Assembly: GCF_015832195.1 (NCBI RefSeq)
Contig: NC_052017.1
Span: forward strand, 76,447,801-76,511,800
DNA length: 64,000 nt
Direction of reading: 5' to 3'
DNA from: Motacilla alba alba
Taxonomy: Eukaryota > Chordata > Aves > Passeriformes > Motacillidae
A program made the translations under genes and the position numbers. Positions 25,811-37,690 of this stretch are shown piece by piece; the stretch's first letter is position 1; the number at the start of each line of letters is the position of its first letter. The notes under the pieces were generated by a model, which saw only the letters and a program-made list of their open reading frames with translations, was not told the origin of the DNA and did not search any database.

Positions 25811-28800
25811 CATATTTCATGGTGTGCTCCAACAAAGGCTAATATTTAGATAAAAGTGAAGCTGCGCCTGCTCCATTTTTGCTTCTGCTTTTAAAAGTTC
25901 TGGTATGGTAATAACTATGATTAACAATAATAATTTGTTATTTTTTATATCAGGAATCTCTTTTGCTGTTATGCAATAGCTCAAAAGCTCCGCTTTCATG
26001 GTCTGCACAGTTTCCATAAGAAAATTATTAAACCTTTAGTTAGCACTGAATCAGTGTTAAAATCACTGATTTGAATCCCAAATATAGCCTATCAGGTCCT
26101 TAGGAGGGAGGTAGTGTTGCTATCATGCTGACTATGAAACTAGAAAGGTAAACAGAGAAAATGTCTGCATCTTGTGCTGAGGTCTAAAAACAAAAACCTT
26201 GAAAAATATAGATATACCTGCATTTTAAAAACAGAATAGACAAAGAGATAAAGAGCTTATGTGCAATTTATCTGCAGATTTTTCCATAGCCTTAAAATTA
26301 ATGATGTTTGAGGTAGAAAACCTAGAAGCAACCATATTAGGAAAGCTGTCTAGAAGCTATGTACAGGGAATAATGGTCCAAAATGTACTGCATTATTTTT
26401 TTTTCATTCTTTCATGACTTAGGTTTTGCTATTTTCACAGTTGCCAATGAGTTAACAACAAATACAGGAGGATCATATAGTTTTACAGAATTACAAAGAT
26501 GCTGATTTTATAAGATATCATGTCTGATTAAAAAATAGATTTCCAAAATACATAGGAAGCTGACACAGGACTGAAAGCTACAGTTACTTAGAGAAGAGAG
26601 ATATTCTTTCACTTTCAAATTATTCACCTTAATATAAGCTTTCATTTTATATGTAAGACACTAGTGTGCTTCCTTAAGAAAGGGGGAAAAACATTGGAGA
26701 ACCCACCAAGAAATGTGTGAAACAAATTGTCAAAACATTGCTTTGATATAAGAGAAAATGAAAAGTCCTTCTAATGTTCACTCAACACAGGTGAAAAAAA
26801 TAGAAAAAATATAAAACAAACCTTTTGTATAATTCTTAATTGTCAATGGTTGTTTTGATACATTTTCTTCATATGTATGCAGGATTTTTTAGTGAAAAAT
26901 TGTGTCTGACAAGTGTATGGTGGCAATAACTACTGTTGACTCTGTATGGCATAGTGTTGCAAAAATATAACCTTTTAAAGAGTACAATAACTCCTCTAAT
27001 GTGTAATGCCCTTGATGCCTCTTTAACATGAAGAGCCATAGTTAGATAAGAAAGACCATTAATTTTAAACAGTGGCAACAGATATATTTGCCCCATTAAA
27101 AAAAAAGATCTTCAGTATTGTTATGAAGTTATATCTACAATGAGAGCTACTGTATAATTTTAGAGAAGATATCAGATAAAAATAGAGATTATAGTTTTAA
27201 GATAAGAATCTTCTATTAATGAAATATATTCTTGATGTAACAGTGTACATTCCCTTCAGATTTTTTTAAGATAAAAATAATTGTACACAGAGATAGCTCT
27301 TGTAATTATAGAATTTGATGCCCAGAGGTATAAAGTGCAGATTTTGTATTTCTTTTCTAACTCAGATTACTGATACTATCAGGAATAGGTGGTGTCGATT
27401 TAGAAGAGTAAATACTAGTTTAAGAGTTACAGGAAATATCTTGAAATGAATCAGAGTATAGAAAAATAAAGTTCTGTTTAAAGCAATAATTTCCTTCAAA
27501 ATAGATTTCTTCTAAGTAGAAAAGTGAATGATGATATTAAAAAATGCAAGGCTGCAGTTACCCCTTTTTTACAAAGCAGACATTAATGAATGTATTTGAC
27601 GGTGTACTTGAGGTCTATTAAAAATATGCACATTCTTTAAGATATTGCGTGATTGTTGTGTACTCTTTGTACACAGATAGTGTATAAATGAGCAAAAGAA
27701 ATTTCTGTAGGGGGTACTCTCAGGCAAACAAATTTTAAGTCATTAATATAAATGATGAAAATTGCCTTAAAATTTAGAAACGTAATTTTGCAGATCAATT
27801 GCCTGTATCAGCATGTTGATTTTGGTGTGTCAGAATATGTTTTAACTAACTGGAAGTAAGAAATCTAAGTTACTCAAGTGAGTATATTTGAATTCTATAA
27901 TCTTTTTTCACTATCTTTAGCTGTTGAATATTATAGGCAAAGGAAAAATGCAGCAAAACCAGATGAAATCCTATTAAAATGCAAATAACATGATTTTCTA
28001 GATAATGAAGTATGCATTAAGCTTTGAACACTAATGACCATAATAGTAAAAAGTATATGGAATATTTTATGTACCTTTACTTTGTGTTCAACTTAGATGA
28101 CTGTATTGACATAATTATAGAGATTTTCAATTCTCTTTGCCACAAAAGTAATTAAGAGTTTTAGACTCCCATTTTCTTATCTGCATATTTGTTTTATTTT
28201 TCTGCTTATACAAACAAAATATTTCTGACCAACATAAGCGTTCTCAGAAATCAGCAGTCAATTTGGAGATTTTTGGGAATCCTAAAAATTTTTTTTTTCC
28301 TTCAGAGTCAAATGCAAACACCTCCATTTGCACTAGACACACAGTTTGACTCTGTATTTGACTCACATTTCAAGTGAACACTGCTGGTCTTTTTTTTCAA
28401 AAAAAAGGAGGCAGCCATTAAGACACTACAAAGACATCATTTCCTCTCTGTCAGCTTTTCTGAATTTGGTTTTGATCCTTAGTTAATCTGAACTCTTCTA
28501 CCTCCAACTACTTCCTCAATAATGAGCTTGTTCTTTACAAAAGAGACTTTTCCTTTCGTTTCAGTCCATTAGTGAAATTTGCCTTTCAGCCAAGGCAAAT
28601 TTTCTCCTTGTTCAGCTAGCAATTTTTTTTTTAAATGGAAGTATAAAGCTACTCTCAGGAATGTGCATTTAGAAACCTGCAAAATTCTCTTCATACAGCA
28701 TTTATGATGAATGTCACATGACTCACACCCAAACTGAATCAAATCATCATAAATTTAATAGATTTAACTGTAAAATATTTACTAATAACAAACTTAAAAC

Positions 28801-28899
28801 CTTGCGAAGCCATTGCCTGTAAGGGCACCTTGTGAAATGCAAACTTGAAGGGCCAGTCATAGGCAGAGTAAGATCGAGGAAAATACATTCTGATCATAC
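25811..28899. other. AT-rich non-coding stretch
   Basis: About 3 kb of AT-rich sequence with frames below 76 codons. A perfect ATGCAAAT octamer occurs near 27979, but a single copy is not informative. Confidence 0.6.
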
Positions 28900-28932
28900 C
28901 TGTTGTGGGATCATCTTGAGGCTGAGGAGGAT
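28900..28932 (-). other. Candidate 33-nt cassette microexon
   Basis: On the minus strand a long pyrimidine tract (CCTTTTTTCTTCTTGACAG) ends at an AG directly before 28932. Thirty-three bases later, ACAACAG is followed by GTATGATC, a good match to the donor consensus. The length is a multiple of three. In the phase-1 reading it encodes a proline- and aspartate-rich linker, DPPQPQDDPTT, closed by a split glycine codon. One further frame is open and the third has a stop. Short phase-symmetric exons encoding such linkers are known in neuronal surface proteins. I do not recognise this one, and no flanking exon is visible in the window. The splice grammar is seen in the sequence; exon status is inferred. 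Confidence 0.35.
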
Positions 28933-29319
28933 CTGTCAAGAAGAAAAAAGGTAGGAGAGCAGCATGAGAATTTAGTTTAACAAATGCCTTTTTTAACAAA
29001 CAGCTTGGGAGCTAGCCTTTGAGCTGCCAATTCTTTTAAATGTTGTTGAGTAACTATTGGCAGAGTCCTATATATCTCTAAGCAGTCATATTAAAAAAAA
29101 AAAAAAAAAACAACTCCACAACTTTGAAGCTTTTAGATTGGCTATGTCACACTGATTTTCATAAGTCACTAAAACTACTTTGAAATATTCCATAACTACT
29201 TTCTTCTTTTATTGAGCATAATTTATTATTATAACAATTAGAGAAATAAAAAGATACTTAACTATACCCTGCTTGGGAGGATTCAAATAGACAAAAGAAG
29301 GCTACCATCAACACTAGAA
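28933..29319. other. Non-coding stretch with an A run
   Basis: Unique AT-rich sequence carrying an 18-base A run at 29093-29110. It would be intron upstream of the candidate microexon if that exon is real. Confidence 0.6.
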
Positions 29320-29385
29320 AGAATCAAATAATGGTTTATGTTAGAAGGGACCTTAAAGATCACCTATTCCCCACTTTCCTGCTAT
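29320..29385 (-). mobile_element. CR1 LINE 3' end, left part of a split copy
   Basis: Minus-strand CR1 3' end with the blocks ATGGTTTATGTTAGAAGGGA and CCTTAAAGATCACC. It stops abruptly at 29385, where an LTR has inserted. The CR1 text resumes in register at 29849. Confidence 0.92.
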
Positions 29386-29844
29386 TGATGCCTTGTGAAG
29401 GCTGACCTAGAACAGAGGCTAGACAGAGTTAAAGAATAAAACAGGTATTTATTAAAATTCCTCAATGGTTACACCTTGGGCAGAACAAGAGTCCAGTCAG
29501 GACTACACCCAAGATGAACCCAAAATGGTCACAAAATGCACAACTGGTCATGGGGTCTCACAATTTTATAGGTTCTGGTCCATTTGCATATTGGAGGTAA
29601 CTGTCTAATTACAGCTTTAGGTCATGAAGTCCCATCCTTCTTGTTTTCTCTCTTCATTCTGCCATTGTTTATGCTCTTGGGCCTGAGATTTGGATCATTT
29701 GTTCTTGGTTCCCAGCTAGAGAAGGAATTGTTTGGTCTATCTATTCTGTGAAGAGAGCCTATTATCCCCTAATATGAAGCTCAGAATTACACAGTAAAGC
29801 AGCACAGAATCTGAAAAATATAAAAGCTAAAACCTGAGGCATCA
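29386..29844 (-). mobile_element. Solo LTR inserted in CR1
   Basis: A 459-bp element bounded by perfect 8-bp inverted ends (TGATGCCT at 29386-29393, AGGCATCA at 29837-29844). It is flanked by the 4-bp direct repeat CTAT (29382-29385 and 29845-29848). On the minus strand it has a TATAAAAT box (complement of 29563-29570) and an AATAAA signal (complement of 29448-29453) about 115 bp downstream, giving a normal U3-R-U5 order. No second LTR or internal region is present, so it is a solo LTR left by recombination. A 4-bp duplication fits class I (gamma-like) elements better than ERVL, but the family is not assigned. Confidence 0.93.
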
Positions 29845-30010
29845 CTATGGGTAGGGGACACCTTCTACTAGACCAAGCAGTTCAGAGACCAATCCAACTT
29901 GGCCTTGAACACTTCCAGGGACAGGGTATCCACAGTATCTCTGGGTAAACTGTTCCAGGGACTCAGCACCCTCACAGTAAAGAATTTCTTCCTAATAAAT
30001 AATCTAAATA
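29845..30010 (-). mobile_element. CR1 LINE 3' end, right part of the split copy
   Basis: Continuation of the CR1 copy at 29320-29385 after the LTR. It shows the blocks GGGTAGGGGACACCTTCTAC, TTGGCCTTGAACACTTCCAG and CCCTCACAGTAAAGAATTTC. These match the CR1 3' region without loss at the insertion site beyond the duplicated CTAT. Confidence 0.93.
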
Positions 30011-30545
30011 AAAAATGGAACTGGGGACACTAACGTGCTTAGCAGGTTGGAATGGTAGCTTCTTAATAAATGGGAGAAGCATTTAGCCAAAACTGTTCTT
30101 TGAAAACAGTATCATGTCACTTATTTCACTTGGTTCTCAGAACACCAAGAGAATAATTGTGAGGTAAAAATTCCAAATGATTAAAGAATTTTGAATGTAT
30201 TTCATGTGGCCAGTAAGCTCAACCTCAAAAATATTATTAAGACAACAAATGTGGGTGTAAACAGTTGCTAGCCAGTTCTCTCTTTGCAGAAAACTGAATC
30301 CATATATCAAACAGCATTAATTTTTCCAGTAATCTACTTCCTTATCTAAGTTATCCTTTGCTTTGTTTTTGTTTTTTTGTCTAATACTCTATCTCTTGTT
30401 AACTAAAAATTATTTTGCTTGTCTTATATTTAAATGCTTGACCTATTCAGGTTTAAGTTCACAAGTTCTGCATGAAACATATTAAGACTAAACAGCAGAT
30501 CTAAATGATTGCATTTAAAATTATATTGTTTTATGTAAAAGATCA

Positions 30546-30597
30546 TGAAAGAATAATAATTAAATAATTCTTGAAAGAATAATAATTAAATAATTAT
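30546..30597. repeat. Tandem dimer of a 26-bp unit
   Basis: Two adjacent copies beginning TGAAAGAATAATAATTAAAT (30546-30571 and 30572-30597), differing only in the last two bases. Confidence 0.9.
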
Positions 30598-31422
30598 TGG
30601 CAAGTAGCAACTAGCTCCTTATTTTAAATTACTTACTCTGTTTCATATCAAATAAGCAAAAAGAAAGTCAAATCAATGAATCAAACTTATTTTGCAATGT
30701 TAGGCAGCAACCTTTGATTACCTATCTCCTTGGTTTTCATATACATTTCAGCACAGTTGTTTAACAAAAAACAGAAATCCAAACACGAAACTTTAAAAGG
30801 GTGGGAGTAAAGGTTTTTTAGTGTTATTCCAGCATCCTCCCTAAAAGGACATCCATTGATGCAACTATCTATTTGTGACTTTACATTTTTAAAATAAGAT
30901 TCTCCAGGTGAGGCATGGAAATGACAAGGAAAGAATAAAACCTGTAAGAAAACTTGTTAATGGCTGTGCAAACAGAAAGTCAACTTGAGTATTACTATGT
31001 TCTGTTGCAAAAGTCCAGGGAAGTCTGTATAGAGGTTAGGTCTTTGAAACAAGATAAGCATCCAGCACCTACTGTGAGCATCTGGCCTCTTTTAGATAGG
31101 GGGCATGACTGGAGTTCCTCAGAAATTTGTCTCACCTACTTATAAACAGAAAAAGTTTCCATCCCCTAATAGGCTACATTATTATCTGTTGTGAGTATGT
31201 TCTGAGCTACTGGGGAGACTGAAGGAGATTTGGAAGTTATTTGGTAGAAACCTGAAAGATAAATTGAGTTTAAGACAAAAATAGGTTTGAGAAATTCAGA
31301 GAAAAACTCTAAACTTTGTGTTACTGAGAAAACTGGGGCAGGGACTTTCAGTGAGTCACTTGCTCCATCCGTCAGATTGCTCCTATCTTCAATTTACATG
31401 CCTAATTTAATAGCAACCTTTC

Positions 31423-31442
31423 TTTTTTTTTTTTTTTTTTTT
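31423..31442. repeat. Poly(T) run of 20
   Basis: Twenty consecutive T bases. No adjacent retroposon body is recognisable on either strand. Confidence 0.9.
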
Positions 31443-32436
31443 GTGTTGATTTGTTTGTGGAAACAGGAGAATTGGAAACCATTTAGCCAAGGAGTGGTGA
31501 GGGCAGATGTTTATGATGTCAATAAGGATAGCAAAATATTAATTAGAAAATACTGATTAAGACTAAATCCAGTAAGAAGTATTTAATCCTCTGACTACTG
31601 TTTTCACAGCTTTCTCTATTAATCTTCACACCAGACATACTAAAAGCTTAAATGTGAAAGGGGAAATACAGAACTACAAGGAGAACTATGTGAAAAGGAC
31701 AAGCATTCATTTTATAACATTTCAGGTTAGAAGTCCCCTGAACCACATAGCACAAAGGTGAACTGCTTGAATGTCTTAAAAAAATTTTTTGCTACTTTTT
31801 TCTAATGGATTTCTGCTATATTTTTATTTACAGAGCTCATGAACCAGTTAAATAGTCTGTGAATCTTTTAATTAGACATTCCCTATGTGTTGCAAAATTC
31901 AAACACAGTTTTAAATATGGGTTTTTTTGGTCTTTATTATTAATTTAATTTTCAGAGACCCATTTTAATTGTATGATCATTTATATCATTTCCACAGTAG
32001 CCAGGAAAATATGAAGTATTTCTGTGAGTCTTAAACATCATTGTCCTGCTATTCTTGCAACCACATTCAGATATTGAAAATATAGAGGGGAACAGAAGGC
32101 AAATAGGACTTCCTCAGAAGAAGAGCAGGTTGACAATTTCTGGTGGTAGCAAGTCAAGATGTTGTCAGTAGAGCCTACCTGGAATGAACAAAGAGCAGTG
32201 GTTGAGCTTGTGGAGGCTGATGGTTTTTTTGTTTGTGTTTCATTCTTTTCCTCTGAACTTTTCTCACAGGTATAAAACACTTCTTCCTTGTGTTCAATAG
32301 AAAAAAAATTCCATTCCAGGACAGATGCTATAATGGAATAGGGGTCTATTGGAGAAGGTGAGATGGATTTTCTTCAGCATTAGAAAACAAATGTGATTTT
32401 AATTTTTGAATTCATGTAGATATGTATGAATACCAT

Positions 32437-32460
32437 ACACACAAGCACACACACACACAT
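32437..32460. repeat. Short (CA)n microsatellite
   Basis: ACACACAAGCACACACACAC followed by ACATACA. About ten CA units with one interruption. Confidence 0.85.
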
Positions 32461-35400
32461 ACATGTATATGAATGCCTCCAAATTTTTTTGAGTCCTAAT
32501 GCGGACTTGTAATCCTGTCTACTTCCACTTTTATCCTCTCAGAGTCACTGAAACCACACAACATCCTTCTTAACCAAAGGAGTCATATAAAAATAAACAA
32601 TTTATCTTTTCAGTTCTTCTTACAGGGTTATGGATATCTTTGGGTTCAAAGGCTTCAGACTCTTTGATTTGTAGAGAAGTTGTAGGTCCATAATTGGAAC
32701 CTTACAAAAATTACACAGTTAACATGAGCTTCATACTCCCAATGATCTGGTTTTCTTATGTCCATATGATTTGATACACAAATAAATTACATTGTCTGTG
32801 CATAAATACACAGAAATATAGTTTCTATTGCAAGATAAATTTTACTTTCACTACTTTTGATGTATTTTTGTATTTTGTATTCTTTTGAAGTCCAAATGTA
32901 TTAAATCGCTTCAGTTTTATGTGATATAACATTACTATAATTTGAATTTTTAACATTCGTAAGAGGGAGTATGTTCACAGATGTTTGTATCTCACAAGTA
33001 TGAAGAAATGCAAAAGCTCCAGTCTAACCCAATGATCATCATCATGCTTACTGGAAGAGATTCATGATATTTTTTCATGATATTAAGACTTCGTTAAATC
33101 CAAACCTGTGCCTGAACAGTCAGGACGAGAAAATAATTTTGTTCTATATTTCTTCCTGTTCACTTGAATAATTTGAGGAAAAATGCCTTTTTGAAAGATC
33201 TGTGGAGTCTTGATCAAATTATTTTGGTGGGATGAGTGAGTCAAAGCAAAAATTGAGATAGCTGGTAAAATTCTCAACTGATGACCTCCATTGTCATTGA
33301 GGTGGTTTTTGTAGGGTTTTTTTCCTCTTTCTGTTCTGTGAATTATCAATGTTTCCACTGATTTGTAAACAAGAGTGAAAAGTACACTTTGATGTAAAGG
33401 TCTGGAGTGCATATTAATGTGAAATATGATATTTAAAACATCTCATATCTTTTAATATCAAATTCATTTATTCTGTTGTAAGTAGAGATGAACTGAAGCA
33501 TTGACATTTCAATCTGTGTGATGTTTGGACTTCTGATTTTAGCTCTGACACATGGCTGAAAAGCACAAAAAGGATTTGCATTGAGAAATTTGAATTTAAC
33601 CTCCACTAAAAGTTCTGAGTCTCTAGCTTTACTGCCCTGGACTTGTGTTTTTTCTAGTTCTGAATGAGATAATATATTAATAACTATTGTGTCAGTTAAT
33701 CTGATGAGCAGATTTCATTACATTTTGGTCACTCTGTAATGAAAAAGTTTAAAAAGTTTATACACTTATAATCTTAATCTAATTGTACTTTGTGTAACTT
33801 ACCTGGGTTTAGCTCTTGTCAGTTTTCTTTCTTGCACATAGTAGCTTTATTTCTGAAAACCCATTATAGTAAATTGTCCCAGCTATGCTATATTTGAAAC
33901 AATCTATAGCTTTTATTGGATGGACATGCATGATACTAGAACTGGATTTTCTACTTGAAAACAGAAATTAATCATAATACTGTGTCTAATTTACAACCAT
34001 ATCTATTCCTCTATGCAAGCCCCATATATAAGAATTTCTGCCAAACAGCAATTTCTTTCTGGCTCTTTGAAAGCACAAAGGACCAGGAAACTAGAAGCCA
34101 TCAAAAGGACCTTCCTGTATGATTAGGGTTTTAAACCAGAACTGAAGCTGGAATGTGAAGTGTTTTTCCTCAAAGAGGAAGCATTATTTCATCAGAGCAT
34201 AATACAACCATAAACTTTTTTATGTGTGAAACCCTTGGACTGGGAAGTTCATACAGTGGGCAATGCAGTTCAGCATGATGTGCCTTAGAAAATATTTGTA
34301 AAGATGAGCTGAAATCACACCACATGCTTTGAGACACCTGTGAGTTCAAACTTATACATAAAGTGACTGAAGTGCTTCTGCTAAAGTTGAAAGGATATGA
34401 ATGTGTCCAAACTTTGTTTTGTGCATATGTGATCATGAAAGAAAATATAAATTGGAGAGCTGATTTGGTTTCAGAGGGTGCTTTTTTTCCCTGTGAGATA
34501 TTTGATATTTCTCCTAGCTCCTATTCATTCCAAACCAAAGAAGTTTTGAATATATGATAATGCTTGGAGGGTTCAATTTGCTGGTTTATTTGGTTTTAGG
34601 GATAGTGTAGTAAATATTGGTTTGTTGTTTTTGTGGTGTTTATTGTTTTTCTTTCCACTGTGGAGCAAGTATCCCCAATGATTACTATATTTTAGACGAT
34701 TAAAAAGGAAGACTGTAGTCAACAGGTTACAGCATTCTCTTCTTTTTATCTAATAGCAATTTACTCCAAAAAAATCTCTGTTAGCAAGTAGCTTGCTTGA
34801 TATCCCTGCTGCCTTTATCCTTGTTTACCACCATTGCCATTGCACACATTGCAGCTTTTCTATGAACATGCTGTCTACCAACTGACTCATTACTGCACTC
34901 CCACAGAGTTTTTCATATAGTCCTTGCTGTACATTAACGCAGGGTTTTTGTTTTTTTTTAGAAAAAATAAACAATTAGGGGGTGCTAGCTTACATGCACT
35001 CAGTTTTCAGGTATGTAGCCATTGCTGTATCAGGTCCTGCTGCTGGGATGGAAGTCTCTGTTGGAAACAGCAGCTGTATTTTGTCTCCATAGTGGTTAAC
35101 TCCATATGTATAGGTACCTCTGACTTGACACCTAGCAAGAGAATGAGAACATTCACACTGAACATTCACATTGAACAATCTGAACACCATCGATTGACTG
35201 ATCCATTTCCAGCAGATGAGAAGCTGGATTTGTGGTAAGTTTGCCAATGCTGAACAATTTCACAAGGAGGAAACAAATCATTCCACATTGCAAGGCTATT
35301 CAAATGCTCCTTTTTCCAATAACAAGTCTGACAGTGAAGTTGGTACCTATGAAGGTTTGCAGTTATTTATTTTCTCAAGGCTAGTACAGCACATCAGATT

Positions 35401-35987
35401 TCTCATTTGCAGTGTTTTTCAGAGAAAAAGTCTGTACAAAGGTTTTTATGTAATGGCTACCATAGCTGTCTCTAAAGACATAGAAGAAAAAAAGAAAGGT
35501 TTTCCAAAATTCAAAGCTATTTCACTTGTTCACCTGTCATTTATGTATTTGTATAAGGAAAACAAATAATGAGTTTAACATTAATCAGTTAGGAAACAAA
35601 TAGTCAGTTCCATGCATTTTAATACATGTGTAGAAGTAAACAGGGATGGGAAGAGGTGGTCTTTTTAAGGAAGACACTATGATATCAATTCTATTCTGCT
35701 TTTGCCATAAATGTTCTATATTAAGTCTGAGGTATGGTTTTCAAAGCATTGTCTACCTGTCTCTGGGGTTTTGTGAGGATAAATGCATTGCTGTCTGAGC
35801 CATCAAGATGCTCTGATGGTAAGACACAAAATAACTGTGAAGATAAAATTAATAGGCTTCTTCTTCATTCTTGTACACAAAGCTTGTCTTTGTTTCCTAC
35901 TGAATTAATCTGGTATTAATCAGTTCTATCTTTGTTTCTGTACATTGATCTGTGGCTTTTCTTTTCCTCTGCACAATCTCCTTGTAG

Positions 35988-36011
35988 GACTCCACAACAT
36001 CAGCATGTCAG
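35988..36011 (+). other. Weak candidate 24-nt microexon
   Basis: A pyrimidine-rich tract (CTTTTCTTTTCCTCTGC, then CTCCTTGTAG) ends at 35987. Twenty-four bases later, TGTCAG is followed by GTAAAAT. The length is a multiple of three and the phase-0 reading is open. It lies on the strand opposite to the 28900-28932 candidate, so both cannot belong to one gene. Such combinations occur by chance in tens of kilobases. Confidence 0.15.
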
Positions 36012-37136
36012 GTAAAATATTCCTGCCTGTATTATTGAATAATTTATACAATGTTGATAATTCTAATGCTCTGTCAGACTCTCCATCATGTAAATAATTA
36101 CACATGCACAGTGTGCCTGCAACCAGCCAAAAGAAGTGAGATTTCTAGTGAGTTGTAGGTGCATTATGAGAGAAAATCACTGTGAAAGTCAGTGCTTAGG
36201 TATTTTAAGCTTTCCTCAATGATAATACTTCTCAAAAAATTAAGTCTGAGAAAATACCACCACCATTATCTTTTCCTTTTGCAAGTGTTTCTTCTTAATG
36301 GCATGTGAAAATAGTCTTGGCTTATGACTACCACTTACAGATAAGTAGGATTACTCTTCTTTATTTATGACAGCTGTTACAGACTAACAGAGCCTGATGA
36401 CCCTGCTCCAAAGAGAAGTGCAGATCATCACCTAACAGAAGAATTCCAAAAGAAAGAAAAAACAACTGACAACAATGGTTTTGTTGACCAATATTTTTGT
36501 AGCTATTCCATGAAATTGAAAGACAAACACCTTGGAATATATCAGGGAAATTTCTGAATTTCCAACAGCATGACTGAGAAAGGAAAAATAGTAGACATGA
36601 AAAACTATAAAGTGTGAAGGAGCTTGAATTTGGTATCAACAATATATTTTCCTCTTTCTTGGTTCTAGGATTTTAGATACTCCATTTGTTAAAAAAGTGG
36701 ATTTATAGAAGTTGCACCACATTCCTTCATTTTCTCTGTGGAAGAACAATATGTAGAGCTCTTAATTTTGAGTAACTGCTTGCTTTAGAAGATAGCGATA
36801 ATTAACTCTGAAGCACAGTGATTTACTTCACCACTACCAACTTCGAATATTTCTTTTAACTTTTATCATGCTGCTCCTGTGTGTTTTTCTTGGGTGATAA
36901 ACGTGGTGTTAATTGCTTCAAAAAATGTTCAAAATATTTCAATTTCTAATGATAGTACAATATAATGCCCACTTAAGTGCTTTCCTCTGGCAGCTCTACA
37001 CTTTGCAACACAACAAGTTCTGTGGGTTTAAACATATTCTTCTAACCCTGGCACCACTGTATATGAGGGTTTTAAAGGGTCATGTGTTTTTAAAAAATAC
37101 TAATGAATTATTAACTGCGTAATTTCTTTACAGACA
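36012..37136. other. AT-rich non-coding stretch
   Basis: No gene or repeat recognised. Frames are below 94 codons. Confidence 0.6.
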
Positions 37137-37690
37137 AGCATCGAGGAATACCTATAGCACAGGTAGCTCGGGGTGCAGCTGCAGTGGAGCTACAAGTTGA
37201 GCTCTGGGTGGGACCCCCAAGCAAGGGGTCATGAACTGCCATGCTAGGAACCTGTGGCCTGGCCAAGTGACTGTCCACTTAAAGTCAGGCAGGAGCCAAT
37301 AACCCCCAGCATTTCCCAATCTTAGACTGTAAGAGAATAAAATCCAGCAACTCCTTCATTTGGGTTCCGTCCTTGGAGTCATTCAGTTTAAGCTGTTATT
37401 TTGATATCTGGCCAAGATGAAATCATCTGAAGGATCTGGATGTCTGAGACTCTGCTCTCAGACACCTGGGGTCTAGCCATTAAAGAGACCTGGTGTGACA
37501 CTGAGTAGCTGTGTAGGGCCCGTGGACCCAGCTCAGCTGGTGTGAGTGTGCCTGTCAGAGGGGCTCCTGGACAGTCAGACAGAGAAGCTTCCCAAAAACT
37601 AGAATTAAGAGAAACAATTGCTGTTTTCCTCAGCCAGGAAAATTCTACCTGTCTTGTTGGTAATGGTTCAATTCCTCCAGTGTACACATA
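37137..37690. repeat. Unassigned GC-rich block, possibly LTR-derived
   Basis: About 550 bp with clearly higher GC than its flanks. The first half reads like an LTR on the plus strand: a CCAATAA string near 37297, then GAATAAAATCC near 37335, then a pyrimidine-rich stretch to 37385. The second half carries a 99-codon minus-strand frame (37388-37687) with no recognisable domain. I found no terminal inverted repeat or target duplication, so neither the edges nor the class is established. An old repeat or an unrecognised exon-bearing segment are both possible. Confidence 0.4.

Larger units (their letters stand above)
30011..35987. other. Long AT-rich stretch without a recognisable gene
   Basis: About 6 kb. 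Frames of up to 117 codons (35216-35569, plus) show no domain. Contained simple repeats are listed separately. Only unassigned unique sequence remains. Confidence 0.6.

Noticed and set aside
28739..28999. The full 86-codon minus-strand frame around the microexon candidate as a protein
   Set aside because: The interesting residues fall only between the splice-like sites. The rest reads through the donor and AT-rich sequence, so a free-standing small protein is less likely than a microexon or chance.
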